Notes under the pieces: model-generated | Databases searched by the model: none | What the model was told of the DNA's origin: nothing | The model's input: the letters and a program-made list of their open reading frames with translations, nothing else | Assembly (NCBI GenBank): GCA_037349105.1 | Contig: JAYJMM010000039.1 | Coordinates: forward strand, 806,001 to 870,000 | Length of the DNA: 64,000 nucleotides | Source: Limnomonas spitsbergensis | Taxonomy: Eukaryota > Chlorophyta > Chlorophyceae > Chlamydomonadales | Direction of reading: 5' to 3' | Shown: positions 31,545 through 40,789 of the stretch, one piece after another | How the letters are laid out: each line of letters starts with the position of its first letter | Position numbering within the stretch: the stretch's first letter is position 1 | Position numbers and translations under genes: made by a program

Positions 31545-33182
31545 CTAGCCTTTTTTGACTCCCTGAAGCTCGGCTGTTTCCGTCCCGGCTGCGTCGGCCC
31601 CCACTGGCCGCGCCTCTGACTGATATCCCTTGCAGCGCTTGGCCTGCTGCCTCTGCCTGCTGGCGGGATGCGGCCCTCCGCTGGCGCTATGCCATCTGCA
31701 GCCTTCTGCCTTGTCTGCTGGCAACTGCCGCCTTCTGATGGCTACCAAGGGCGTGCCCCCCTCTGGGCAGTCCTTGGTCTGGTGGCCAATCTGGGCGCAG
31801 ATAAGGCACCTGCCTGCCATCTCCACTGGGTCTGGACAGGCGTGATAGTCGTGCCCATGCCTGCCGCATCGCAGGCATGGCTCCCTGGTAGCTGACCCAT
31901 GGCCCCAGGCTGGATGCACCAAGTCACTGCATTTATGGCATGCCCACACTCCTCTGCGGGTGCCGCCAATGCCCTTAGTGCCGGCACACGCCCCGCAGGC
32001 TGTACCGCTACACCTGCAGCACTTCCTGCCGGTCCCTTCCTCTAAGCTGACCATGCAGCCCAGGCACCGCTGGGGCATGTCTGCGACATGTCTGCTCGGT
32101 GGCTCCCTGCTGACTGCGCTGCCGCTGGTTAGGCTGCAAGCTCCACGGGCTGCGCCTCCGTCCTGGCTCTCTGGCCTGGGTGGGTGCCGTACTGGCGCCT
32201 GGCTGCTGGCGGGTCCTACCCGGCCCATGCCGCCTGCCACTGCCTGTGCATCCCTGTCGCCCTGCTCATCGCCTGAGCTAGCGCTGTCTGTTCCTGCACC
32301 CCGAATGCTCAGATGCCAGGGGAGATTGCTTGATTGCCACAACACCCCCTGCCCTTCTCGGGTGCTAACCCACTCTGCAAGCTGGCGTTTTACCACCCTC
32401 AGGTTGAGGCAAATATCATCGGCGTACACCAGAGCCGCCTGTTCTGGTCCCCTGCCGCTGGCCCACTTGGCCGCGCCTCTGAGTTGGCGCAATCTGCGGG
32501 CCAACCCAGTTTGCAACTGTCTGATGGCTGCATGAAACCCCACTAATAGCAAACCCGCTCCCTCCAGGAGCTCAGGCATCATGCTCAAGTGTTCTGCTAT
32601 GGTTCCGCCATCGTCCTCCTCAGGCTCTACCGCTGTCCCTTCAGCTTTCCTCAGCTGGTATTCCAGGATATGCCTGGCAACCCGTAGTCCCTCCAGCTGC
32701 CTGTCCGACTGCGCTCTGGCAACGTCCACGCCTTCCCCTGCTGATGAGTCCCCGTCACTCCGCTCCTCAAGGCAAGTCCGCCAATGTGCGGTGACCTCCG
32801 CTGAAACCCCATCTCTGAGGGCCATCATACTGACGCCCAGTTCCTCCTCCAGGTCTTCCAACGCCTGGTTGAACTGCCACATCCTGGGGTCTGGACTCTG
32901 CCCTGGCAGCATTCTGATTTTGAACCACAGGCTGGACTCTGCCATGGCTGCGCTGCTGTTGACCAGCTCCTGGCCTGCCTCATGCAGGCCCATCTCCTCC
33001 TTCCTCTGCTTATCAAACTGCTCCACGCATTTCTTCAAGGTAGACTTCCAGCGCTGAGTGCTGTACATGGCAGGGTCCCCCCAAGGGTCCCTCTCCACTG
33101 GCTGCACCGGCTTATTCATTTGTCTGTCCCTTGAGCTGTTGCTGTTTGGCCTGCCATCCGCTGTTTCCCAAGGAGCTGCCAT
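31545..33182 (-). CDS. Gag-like ORF with Cys-rich cluster and two CCHC knuckles
   Basis: 545 residues from ATG 33182. The N-terminal two thirds are helical and charged. Near residues 371-417 is a Cys-rich treble-clef-like cluster (CLGCMVSLE, CCRCSGTACGAC, CHKC). Then two retroviral-type CCHC knuckles, CLRCGRHGHDYHAC (434) and CLICAQIGHQTKDC (457), each CX2CX4HX4C, and a basic tail. This resembles a nucleocapsid directly upstream of pol. Relative to pol the frame is +1, with 100 bp between. Upstream it is in frame with 33210-33416 and 33420-34013 across single stops. Confidence 0.7.
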   Translation of the reverse strand: MAAPWETADGRPNSNSSRDRQMNKPVQPVERDPWGDPAMYSTQRWKSTLKKCVEQFDKQRKEEMGLHEAGQELVNSSAAMAESSLWFKIRMLPGQSPDPRMWQFNQALEDLEEELGVSMMALRDGVSAEVTAHWRTCLEERSDGDSSAGEGVDVARAQSDRQLEGLRVARHILEYQLRKAEGTAVEPEEDDGGTIAEHLSMMPELLEGAGLLLVGFHAAIRQLQTGLARRLRQLRGAAKWASGRGPEQAALVYADDICLNLRVVKRQLAEWVSTREGQGVLWQSSNLPWHLSIRGAGTDSASSGDEQGDRDAQAVAGGMGRVGPASSQAPVRHPPRPESQDGGAARGACSLTSGSAVSREPPSRHVADMPQRCLGCMVSLEEGTGRKCCRCSGTACGACAGTKGIGGTRRGVWACHKCSDLVHPAWGHGSATREPCLRCGRHGHDYHACPDPVEMAGRCLICAQIGHQTKDCPEGGTPLVAIRRRQLPADKAEGCRWHSASGGPHPASRQRQQAKRCKGYQSEARPVGADAAGTETAELQGVKKG

Positions 33183-33209
33183 GAGCGGGTCTGCAGCCTG
33201 CCGCTGGCT

Positions 33210-33419
33210 CTACCCTAGTGCCGGCAGGCGCTCCCCTAGCTCAAGTTCCCACTCGAGGTTGCGCCTTGTTTCCTCAATGGCGGCCCTCTCCCAACCTCCG
33301 TTGCTCATCCACTGCTGCTGCAGCTGCTCCATCGCCTCCTCGAAGCTCTGCTCTGGACTCTCTGGTCCTGGGCATGCGGAGGCTGACTCCCCCGGCATGT
33401 CTGCACTCCTGGCCACTGG
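33210..33419 (-). CDS. Small open segment in frame between two stops
   Basis: About 69 codons between a TGA (33420) and a TAG (33210), in frame with the ORFs on both sides. Encodes acidic helical sequence (EQSFEEAMEQLQQQWMSN). It reads as part of one larger protein broken by two stops. Confidence 0.55.
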   Translation of the reverse strand, partial: PVARSADMPGESASACPGPESPEQSFEEAMEQLQQQWMSNGGWERAAIEETRRNLEWELELGERLPALG

Positions 33420-34013
33420 TCAGCCGATGCTGATCACGCCCACAGGCAGCTGGGGGCTGCTTGCCCCATACTCCCCATCTGACTCTGAGTCAGCCACCAG
33501 CGGTGGCAACCCCTCCAAGGGGTCTTCGCTCTCCCCACCTGGTAGGCTCGTGTCCCACTGGCCTGGATCCTCCCCCTCGCGGAACCCCTGGTTCCTGCCG
33601 GCAGGGTGTCCTGCTACCAATCTGCGTTCGCTGTTGTCCCTCAGAACACTGGTTCCGCCGCCGCTACCCGAGGGCGTCCGGGGCTCTGCCCGGTCCCTGG
33701 TTTCCGCTGCCGGTGCTGCCAATTCCAGCTCCTGGTCAATTGTTTCTAGCCACTCCCACTCTGATGCTGTTGCACCCAGTGTGGTGACGAAGGCCGCCTG
33801 AAACGGCGCAAACGGCCCTGGCTGCTCTGAAGACTCTTGGGACCCGTCGCTACTGTCAGGGTTGGGGTCCCATCTGCGGGCACCCCACCTGCCGATCCTC
33901 CAGTGACCCAGCGCTGGCTGGTCCCTCAGCTCCACCAGCTCTTCCTCGTAGATCCAACTCCCCGGAACAAGGGATGCAGCGTGCGCACCCCTGCTGGGTG
34001 CGCCTGCTTCCAC
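33420..34013 (-). CDS. ORF of unknown function in the Gypsy element
   Basis: 198 residues, rich in Gly, Ser, Asp and Glu, ending LPVGVISIG then TGA. It overlaps the preceding ORF (33926-36223) by 88 bp in a -1 relation and is in frame with 33210-33419 and 31545-33182 beyond the stops. No domain recognised. Confidence 0.5.
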   Translation of the reverse strand: MEAGAPSRGAHAASLVPGSWIYEEELVELRDQPALGHWRIGRWGARRWDPNPDSSDGSQESSEQPGPFAPFQAAFVTTLGATASEWEWLETIDQELELAAPAAETRDRAEPRTPSGSGGGTSVLRDNSERRLVAGHPAGRNQGFREGEDPGQWDTSLPGGESEDPLEGLPPLVADSESDGEYGASSPQLPVGVISIG

Positions 34014-36223
34014 AGCTGCACCGTCAGGGCGTTAGCCTGCCAGTGTGGCGTCACGCTGCTGGCCCTGTCCTCCTGCCAGGCCTTCCTCTCCTTGCGCACC
34101 CACTGCTGCACGCAGTCCTCCAACCGTTCTAGCGCGAACGGCGAGCGCGCCAGCTCAAACTCCTCCTCCCACATGGATCCGCTGTCGGACGCTGGTCTCG
34201 CCCCGTATGGCCATGTGGGGCATTCAAACTCCGCAGGTGCCCACTGCGCTCCCACGCTCCACACCTCCTGCATGGCTGCCGACATTTGTCCAGGCAGCAT
34301 GGTCCTTTGCAGCACCATCATCATGATGGTCCACACTGCTGGATCTGCACCCCTGGCGTACTCGTGTGCGTGGAACTCTGCTTCCTCTACATTGGCACAC
34401 CTGACAATGGCTACGTTCCCCTCGCTCCTTGCGAAGAAGAACACCGGCATGTCATTCCTGGAGGCGTGCATGTGGATCCACGCCTCTGACACCGGGATCT
34501 CTTCCTCCTGCACCTCCTCATAGTAGTATGACACGGCCTGCTGCACTGGGATGGCTGCCCTGGCGTCCCCCGGCGCCAATCCCCATGGCACAGCCTGGCC
34601 TGCTACCACCCTGGGTATGAGGATGGCTGCCTCGATGATGTCCTCAATCCTCCTGGGCTTGCCCCCATGGCAGAGTCCCGCGCCGTCGTAGGTTCCCTCT
34701 GCCGCCTCACTGCTCCTTCCATACGTCCCTGCAGCTACTGCCTGCACGGGCACGTAGAAGGCGCATTCCCTCAGGCTGGGGTGTCCCAGCAAGCTGTGGG
34801 CACAGTGCTGCGCCCAAGGCGCACTCGTGAATCCCAGCTGCGCTCCTTGCCACACACCATCGGTGCGTACGCTGTCGGGCACCTCCCATCGCGCCATGTC
34901 CGCAGCGCTCACCGCTGTTACTCCCTCTTGGCACACCAGGCGCACGGCTCTGTCCACGCATTGTAACCAGACGGGATGCCGCCACTCTCGCTGCATCAAC
35001 TCAGCCATCACTGTGCTGGGCTTGATGTACCCCTTGAGAGCTACGATCAGCAGTACTGCCGTGACTGCATCCCATGGGAACACCAGCCTGGCTACTGCCT
35101 GCATGGCTGCCTGTCTGTTGACGCACACTACCTCACGGCTAGGCAGCAGCCTGTGGTTTTGAATCCTGCAAATCCCATCCTGGGCATCCTCCGGTACTGT
35201 GAGCATCGCCTCAGTAGCTGCTGACCCTGGCAGCTCGTCTCCCAAGCGATACCACTGCACGAAGCCCCTGCCCTCTGGCGGGCCCGGCGGCATAGGCCTG
35301 GGCTGGACATGCTCCCTGTCGCTGGCTTGGTCGCGGTGGCCCTCACCGTCCTGGTCATAAGCTGTATCCTCGTCCCTTCCGGCGGACCACCTGTCGCTGA
35401 CACCCCTGCTGGGCGGTCCACTGGCCGCCTCCCCCCACCCTCCAGGGTTGCACCTGGAGGTTGTGCAGCAGTGGTTTCTAACGGGTTCTGCCGTATTGCC
35501 TCCCGAGCTCCTCGTTGCGGCTCCCTGAGCCTCTCGGCGGCGACCAGTCCTGCTGACTGACACCTGAGCCCTGGCGGCTGCCCCGTTTGCCGCGCTTCCG
35601 ATGTGCAGCGGTACCTCCGGGGTGCCTGGGCACGGTAATACAGACCCCTGGTCAGGCATGGGGGTGTCCTCCCGTGAATCTGACCCCCTATCGGAGTTGG
35701 CGGAGCCATCCTCACTGGGACTGGCCTCCCCCTCCTCATCATTGTGCTGGTGCATATCAGCCTGTGCCCCCCTGTTGGCCTCATTCATATTATCATAGTG
35801 ATCTGACAGCTCCTCTATCAGAAACCTCTGCAACAGGTTGGGCCAATCCTCACAAGGGGCTGGGCACCCCCTGCGCTGGAGGTCCCTCAGGATCCACCCT
35901 GCATGGTGGATGGACCTGGCTGATCCTGCGGGCATAGTGCCGTAATGGTTCATAGCCAACGACTCCATCACCACCTTCCAGTGGTGCTTCTGAAGGGGCA
36001 CCTGCCCTTCTAGCACCCACTGGGTGTCCCCCGGGACCTCTGCCACCTGGTTGCTCTGAACCTGGGCTGTGCCGGCGGCCTGATCAAACCCCCATGGATC
36101 GATACCAGGCACGTGTGCCTTGCGAGACCCTCCCACCTGGGCGCATCTTGCATCACTGTGCCCTGTCGGCCTGGTGGTCCCGGCAGCCCGCTCTGGCTTG
36201 CAGCAGCCCTCTGCGCCTTCCAC
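33926..36223 (-). CDS. Large ORF of unknown function in the Gypsy element
   Basis: 765 residues. The N-terminal part is acidic and Ser/Gly-rich; the C-terminal part (from about residue 330) is richer in Trp, Ala and hydrophobics (FPWDAVTAVLLIVALKGYIK) and looks folded. It overlaps the ORF 36010-37266 by 214 bp in a -1 relation and the next ORF by 88 bp, also -1. I see no canonical slippery heptamer by eye. No family recognised; the position suggests an accessory or Gag-derived protein. Confidence 0.5.
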   Translation of the reverse strand: MEGAEGCCKPERAAGTTRPTGHSDARCAQVGGSRKAHVPGIDPWGFDQAAGTAQVQSNQVAEVPGDTQWVLEGQVPLQKHHWKVVMESLAMNHYGTMPAGSARSIHHAGWILRDLQRRGCPAPCEDWPNLLQRFLIEELSDHYDNMNEANRGAQADMHQHNDEEGEASPSEDGSANSDRGSDSREDTPMPDQGSVLPCPGTPEVPLHIGSAANGAAARAQVSVSRTGRRREAQGAATRSSGGNTAEPVRNHCCTTSRCNPGGWGEAASGPPSRGVSDRWSAGRDEDTAYDQDGEGHRDQASDREHVQPRPMPPGPPEGRGFVQWYRLGDELPGSAATEAMLTVPEDAQDGICRIQNHRLLPSREVVCVNRQAAMQAVARLVFPWDAVTAVLLIVALKGYIKPSTVMAELMQREWRHPVWLQCVDRAVRLVCQEGVTAVSAADMARWEVPDSVRTDGVWQGAQLGFTSAPWAQHCAHSLLGHPSLRECAFYVPVQAVAAGTYGRSSEAAEGTYDGAGLCHGGKPRRIEDIIEAAILIPRVVAGQAVPWGLAPGDARAAIPVQQAVSYYYEEVQEEEIPVSEAWIHMHASRNDMPVFFFARSEGNVAIVRCANVEEAEFHAHEYARGADPAVWTIMMMVLQRTMLPGQMSAAMQEVWSVGAQWAPAEFECPTWPYGARPASDSGSMWEEEFELARSPFALERLEDCVQQWVRKERKAWQEDRASSVTPHWQANALTVQLWKQAHPAGVRTLHPLFRGVGSTRKSWWS

Positions 36224-37266
36224 TCCTCGAAGGAGGTGCGCTGCTCGGCCTCGTAGGCCCTCCTTAACCTGTCCTCTGGACCCTCCAGGCTGTGGCCTGG
36301 TCCATCAGCATCCACACCCCTCTCTGGGCCGGCTGGGACCCTAGGCTTGTCCAAGCGGCCGCTGTTGCCTGCCATCACCGACCTCCAGTCTGGGCATTCG
36401 CTGGCGTAGTGCCCTGGCTGATGGCACTTGAAACACACTCCCCCATCTTTTGGTCCCAGATGGGCCGGCTTGGCTGTCCGTCCCTGTCCAGCCGGGGCCC
36501 TGCCCGGCGGACTACGGTCAGCTGCCCTCCTCCTGTCTTGTTCTTGGTCGCCCTTCCTGAACGATCCGGCCAGGCTCCCTGAGCCTCGCTCTAGGGAGCG
36601 GCCTCGGGGCATGATGCCCCTCTGCTCTGGTCCTGGGCTCTCCTTCCTCGCGTGGATACGCCTGTCGCTGTCCCCCTCATTCGGGGACCTGCGCCACCTG
36701 CCCTTGGCCTGTACATCGGCCGGGCTGCTATCACCTGTGTTGTGCTCCATCAGCTGGCTCTTGACCCCTGGCCTGGGAGCCACCGCCTGTTGCTCCCTCA
36801 CCTGCCCCCTCTGGGCGCTCCTGCTGCGCTCCCTGGGAGCCTTGTCCTCGGCCTCAGCTGCCGCCTCTGTCCCCCTCCGCTCCCTGCGGGCATCGGGACT
36901 AGCCATCTTAGCTCTGTTGGCGCCCCCCGGGTTGTTTAGCCCAGGGTCCTTCTGCTTTGCTTCCGCTGGTACCACCGTGCTGGGGGGCTCGCCTTCCCCT
37001 TCCGGGTCGCTATCCCACGGGGATGCGGGTACCAACGCCTCCTGGATGCTGGCTGCCAGCTCCGGGTCCACTTGCACCCTGTTTTGCGGCCTCCCCGCCT
37101 GCATGTCCCCAATGGCCTGATACAGGCCTGGCAGCTGGTCTGCCCGCAGAATATACTCATTTTGCACGTCTGTCATGACGCTGTCCACTGATTTGATGTC
37201 ACCCCACCTTGCCATCTGCAAGCGTAGGTACTGTACAAAAGCCGCGCTTTGTTGGTACAGCTGCAC
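36010..37266 (-). CDS. Gag-like ORF with one CCHC zinc knuckle
   Basis: About 418 residues; the conserved-looking start is EVQLYQQSAAFVQYLRLQMA. The middle is highly charged (Arg/Ser/Asp). A CX2CX4HX4C knuckle, CFKCHQPGHYASEC, lies near residue 280. Its 5' side is cut by a TAG and a (CAA)n tract at 37274, where a foreign fragment begins. Probably a nucleocapsid-type protein, distinct from the gag at 40693-44399. Confidence 0.6.
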   Translation of the reverse strand: MQLYQQSAAFVQYLRLQMARWGDIKSVDSVMTDVQNEYILRADQLPGLYQAIGDMQAGRPQNRVQVDPELAASIQEALVPASPWDSDPEGEGEPPSTVVPAEAKQKDPGLNNPGGANRAKMASPDARRERRGTEAAAEAEDKAPRERSRSAQRGQVREQQAVAPRPGVKSQLMEHNTGDSSPADVQAKGRWRRSPNEGDSDRRIHARKESPGPEQRGIMPRGRSLERGSGSLAGSFRKGDQEQDRRRAADRSPPGRAPAGQGRTAKPAHLGPKDGGVCFKCHQPGHYASECPDWRSVMAGNSGRLDKPRVPAGPERGVDADGPGHSLEGPEDRLRRAYEAEQRTSFEEWKAQRAAASQSGLPGPPGRQGTVMQDAPRWEGLARHTCLVSIHGGLIRPPAQPRFRATRWQRSRGTPSGC

Positions 37267-37273
37267 CTCCTGC

Positions 37274-37774
37274 TACAACAACAACAACACAGAGTGTCAG
37301 GCAGCAGCCCCGGCGGTTGCAACATCGTGCGGCGGTGGCACCAGCATGGGTGCCAACGGCATTGCTCCGCTAGCCATGCATGACAGCAGGGATTCCAGCT
37401 TCGTGATATCTGGCCTGCCAGAGGGTGGTCTGGGGGAGGACTGTGCGGCTCTGGTGTGTGAGACAGTGTGCAAGCTCATGGGTATCACTATCAATGTCAA
37501 CAGCGCCTTCCGCATGGGCAAGCCGGATCCCAACAACAAGTTCATGCGGAAGATCAAGTTCCGCGTGGGCAATCGCAGCGAGGCCGAGAGCATAGTGTAT
37601 GGGAGGATTCAGTTGGCAGGCAAGGGTGTCACCATCTGGGATGATATGTCCCCTGCAGAGTTGTCGGCACGGCATGAGCTCTGGCCCAAGTTCCAGTTTG
37701 CCAAGGAGATGAAGTTGAGGGTGTTTTTCACGCGTGCTCGGCTCTTTGTCGATGGGGTGGAGGTGGCCGCATGA
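37274..37774 (+). pseudogene. LINE ORF1-like fragment on the opposite strand
   Basis: Plus-strand ORF whose C-terminal 130 residues resemble the RNA-binding and C-terminal domains of L1-type ORF1 proteins: VISGLPEGGLGEDCAALVCE, then FRMGKPDPNNKFMRKIKFRV, IWDDMSPAEL and a LRVFFTRARLFVDG end. It starts beside a (CAA)n run. It lies between two minus-strand ORFs of the Gypsy element and is not expected there, so it is most likely an inserted, 5'-truncated fragment. Confidence 0.5.
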
Positions 37775-38410
37775 GTTTTTGCTTTCATATGTCAGGTTAA
37801 GGGGGAGTCTTGACTTGGGATGACTATCACCTTGATTATCACAATTCCTATCTCTGGTCCATGTGTTTGTATCATCGTTTTTGAATCACTAATTTAACAT
37901 TGAAATGGCTCACTTACAGAAGTTTCACACACTCATCTCAATAATTTATACACACAGGTCACACTTTTTAAACATTTAACTCACTTAAGTTATGTGTCAC
38001 ACAGTTTCATACATATTTCACACATTTTAAAACACTTAAACACACTGAAGTTTCGCTTACACATCACACAGTTTTTACACAGACTCATAAAATTTCACTA
38101 AAATTTTCTTGTTTCCTTCTCAATTAGAATCTAACGCTGTCCCTTACGACACTCACCTGTCTTTCCTAGTAGGAGGCGTCCAACCGAACTCTTTTGCACC
38201 CACGTCATGTTTTATGGCTGGGGCTAATCTGCTGCACTATGGGGTTCATTCCCACGCTACTGCTCGGTGGTTGAGTGTTGGTTGCTTGCCCAGGGGGGTC
38301 ATTGGTTTTCGCTCGCTGTCCTAGCATATTTAGTGCCTGTACCGGTTTACGGGCACAAGTCCCATGCATCAAATGTGATGCCCCGTTGGACTGTAAAAAC
38401 TTCACAAACT
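37775..38410 (+). other. AT-rich tail of the inserted fragment
   Basis: Markedly more AT-rich than the rest of the Gypsy element, with repeated cacacattt/cacagttt words (37900-38090). It probably contains the 3' UTR of the LINE-like fragment; no poly-A tail or clear target duplication seen. The part from about 38140 on is less AT-rich and unexplained. Confidence 0.4.
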
Positions 38411-40345
38411 TCACTCCATGTCTTTTAACGCCTTCTGCGCGAACCGCTGCTGGTAGCGCAGCCTCTCCACCTCTCTGGATTCCCTGCTGCGCAGCGCCCC
38501 CTGGGGCTCTGCCTCCCTTTTGCTGTCTTCCTCCTCCTCCTCATCCTTGCTGCCAGACTGGCCCTGGCTGGGATCTGCTTCCCCACTCTGGGCTGCTGCG
38601 CCCCGCTCTGCAACCTCCACCTCCGGGGCGACAACCTTGTCAGCCTTCCGGGTACCTGGAGCTGGCCTGCCCCTGCAGACCTCTTGCTGCATGGATTTTG
38701 GCGCCTCTGCTCGCAGCCCTGACTTGCTGAGGTCCAGAACCCTGCTGTCACAGCACTCCGCTGTGTGCCACCCCTTTGCCCCGCACAAGGTGCACGGGTT
38801 CTCCTCGCTGGATTTATTGTTCCTCCTCAGGAACTCCTTCCTTACTACCGGCATGGTTGCTGCCAGGTGTGCTCTGCGGATGTTCTCCGCCATCTCTGCC
38901 GCGGCCTCCGCCTGCGGCTCTGCACGGCTTTGAGGTTCCTCCGCCTGTCTGCGCTCAAGCCTCTCCTGAGGCGGCGCTGTTGCGGGTCCCATCGGCACCT
39001 CCCTGTGCTGCCTCTGGGCGCCCCGCGCCTGCTGCGGCATGCTGTTTTGCCGGGACGCCTCATGAGGCTCTCCATAGTTTGTTGAAGCCTTCATGGCTGC
39101 GCCTGCACGGTGGGCCATGGCATGTTGTAAGAGGGGCTCATGCTCGTCCTCAATACTGGCCGCAGGCCATCCTCCCCTTTCGGCGAATCCGCACTGGATC
39201 CCTGCCCACGCCACGGCTGCTGCCTGGTATCCCCCCACTGGGGATGCCAGCTCCAGCGGCAGCGTAAGGTCCCTGGACCCGCGCGCCCCCTGGGTACCCT
39301 CTCTGGGGCGTAAGGTCAGCCTTCCTGCTGCCTCGAGGACTCCATCATATTTGAGAAACTCAGGGTTCCCCACCAGATATTCATATGCGTCAGGCGGCGT
39401 CTTCACCACACGGACCACTGTGGGCTCCATGATGGCGTTAGGCCCACCGTAACCATACACCACATAAATAAACAGGATACCATACAGGTCTGCTCCTGCA
39501 TTGTCCGTGGTACGGATCTTCTCATCCGTGCGCACCAGCTCAGCGCCCATGGCCACTAGCTGTTCAGCAATGTTCACTGTGATAACATGGCAGGAGCAAG
39601 CAGAGTCCATCAGTGCTTTCTGAGCCACTAGGACCTTGCCCTTCACCATGAGACCCACACACTGCTCCAGATAGCTCCTATCGTTTCGGAAGTACTGCAG
39701 CTTAGGCGCTGCTGGCACCACCCTGCTCTCTTGCTTGCCCCTACTGGCCTCACCACGCTGGTCGGTTCCCATGGGTAAGGTAGCGCAAGAGAGCGACGAC
39801 AACCTCTCGTTCAGCTTGAACACCTGCAGGCGGATATCAATCATATCGTCAGCCAATCTGCTCAACACCAGCCTCTTTTCTCCCTTCCTGGAGGCAGGTT
39901 GCCTGAGGCTCTGCTCAGGTTCCTCCTCCCTGAAAGGTTCTGGCAAGAATGACTTAGGGCGGGCATTGTGAACTGCCTGTTTAAATTCCACAGGCTTGGG
40001 CATCAGCCCAACCTGCGTCATTAGAGCCACCGACTCGCTGAGCATCTCAGCCATCGTCTGGTGCCAGCCCTCAGGCTCAGCCTGCCCTGTTGGGCTGGTC
40101 AGGTGCGACACATGTGCCGCCTGCTGCGCCTGACCACCCTGGCCTGGCCCTGGCCTTGGATACGGCCTGTTGCCCTGGTTCCGATCATACAGCCTGCCAG
40201 CCGCCTGTCCCTGCGGCGGCCTGGGCGGTAGAGGATACTGCTGCGGCGGCGGTCTGGCCTGCCCAGTTGTTATGTCTGTAGCTAGCGGCGCTGGCCTGCG
40301 CTCATCCCTGCGCTCATCTCTGCGCTCATCCTTGGCCCTGGGTAC
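38411..40345 (-). CDS. Aspartic-protease-type ORF following gag across a TGA
   Basis: The frame opens directly after the TGA that ends gag in the lower copy of the 347-bp duplication (40348-40346) and stays open to 38411. A Pro-rich linker is followed by a retropepsin-like site (ALMDSACSCHVITVN, about 39570-39615; DSA in place of DSG/DTG), then a long Glu/Arg-rich region and a CCHC knuckle (CTLCGAKGWHTAEC, about 38755-38797), ending KDME. The gag-stop-protease order resembles retroviral readthrough junctions. The active-site reading is tentative because the residues after DSA are unusual. Confidence 0.6.
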   Translation of the reverse strand, partial: VPRAKDERRDERRDERRPAPLATDITTGQARPPPQQYPLPPRPPQGQAAGRLYDRNQGNRPYPRPGPGQGGQAQQAAHVSHLTSPTGQAEPEGWHQTMAEMLSESVALMTQVGLMPKPVEFKQAVHNARPKSFLPEPFREEEPEQSLRQPASRKGEKRLVLSRLADDMIDIRLQVFKLNERLSSLSCATLPMGTDQRGEASRGKQESRVVPAAPKLQYFRNDRSYLEQCVGLMVKGKVLVAQKALMDSACSCHVITVNIAEQLVAMGAELVRTDEKIRTTDNAGADLYGILFIYVVYGYGGPNAIMEPTVVRVVKTPPDAYEYLVGNPEFLKYDGVLEAAGRLTLRPREGTQGARGSRDLTLPLELASPVGGYQAAAVAWAGIQCGFAERGGWPAASIEDEHEPLLQHAMAHRAGAAMKASTNYGEPHEASRQNSMPQQARGAQRQHREVPMGPATAPPQERLERRQAEEPQSRAEPQAEAAAEMAENIRRAHLAATMPVVRKEFLRRNNKSSEENPCTLCGAKGWHTAECCDSRVLDLSKSGLRAEAPKSMQQEVCRGRPAPGTRKADKVVAPEVEVAERGAAAQSGEADPSQGQSGSKDEEEEEDSKREAEPQGALRSRESREVERLRYQQRFAQKALKDME

Positions 40346-40789
40346 TCAGCAGTCCCTGGCCAGATGCGCTGTGCTACCACACTGGTAACACGCCTTGGTT
40401 ACCCCCATAGCGCTCCCTGCGCTGTTGTGCTGCGCTGCGGGTTGGTCAGGTGCGACACATGTGCCGCCTGCTGCGCCTGACCACCCTGGCCTGGCCCTGG
40501 CCTTGGATACGGCCTGTTGCCCTGGTTCCGATCATACAGCCTGCCAGCCGCCTGTCCCTGCGGCGGCCTGGGCGGTAGAGGATACTGCTGCGGCGGCGGT
40601 CTGGCCTGCCCAGTTGTTATGTCTGTAGCTAGCGGCGCTGGCCTGCGCTCATCCCTGCGCTCATCTCTGCGCTCATCCTTGGCCCTGGGTACTCAGCAGT
40701 CCCTGGCCAGATGCGCTGTGCTACCACACTGGTAACACGCCTTGGTTACCCCCATAGCGCTCCCTGCGCTGTTGTGCTGCGCTGCGGGT
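40096..40789. repeat. Perfect 347-bp tandem duplication at the gag-protease junction
   Basis: 40096-40442 and 40443-40789 appear identical base for base. 347 is not a multiple of three, so the upper copy is out of frame with the protease ORF while the lower copy is in frame. Each copy contains the CCHC knuckle and the TGA. A recent tandem duplication or an assembly error. Confidence 0.9.
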
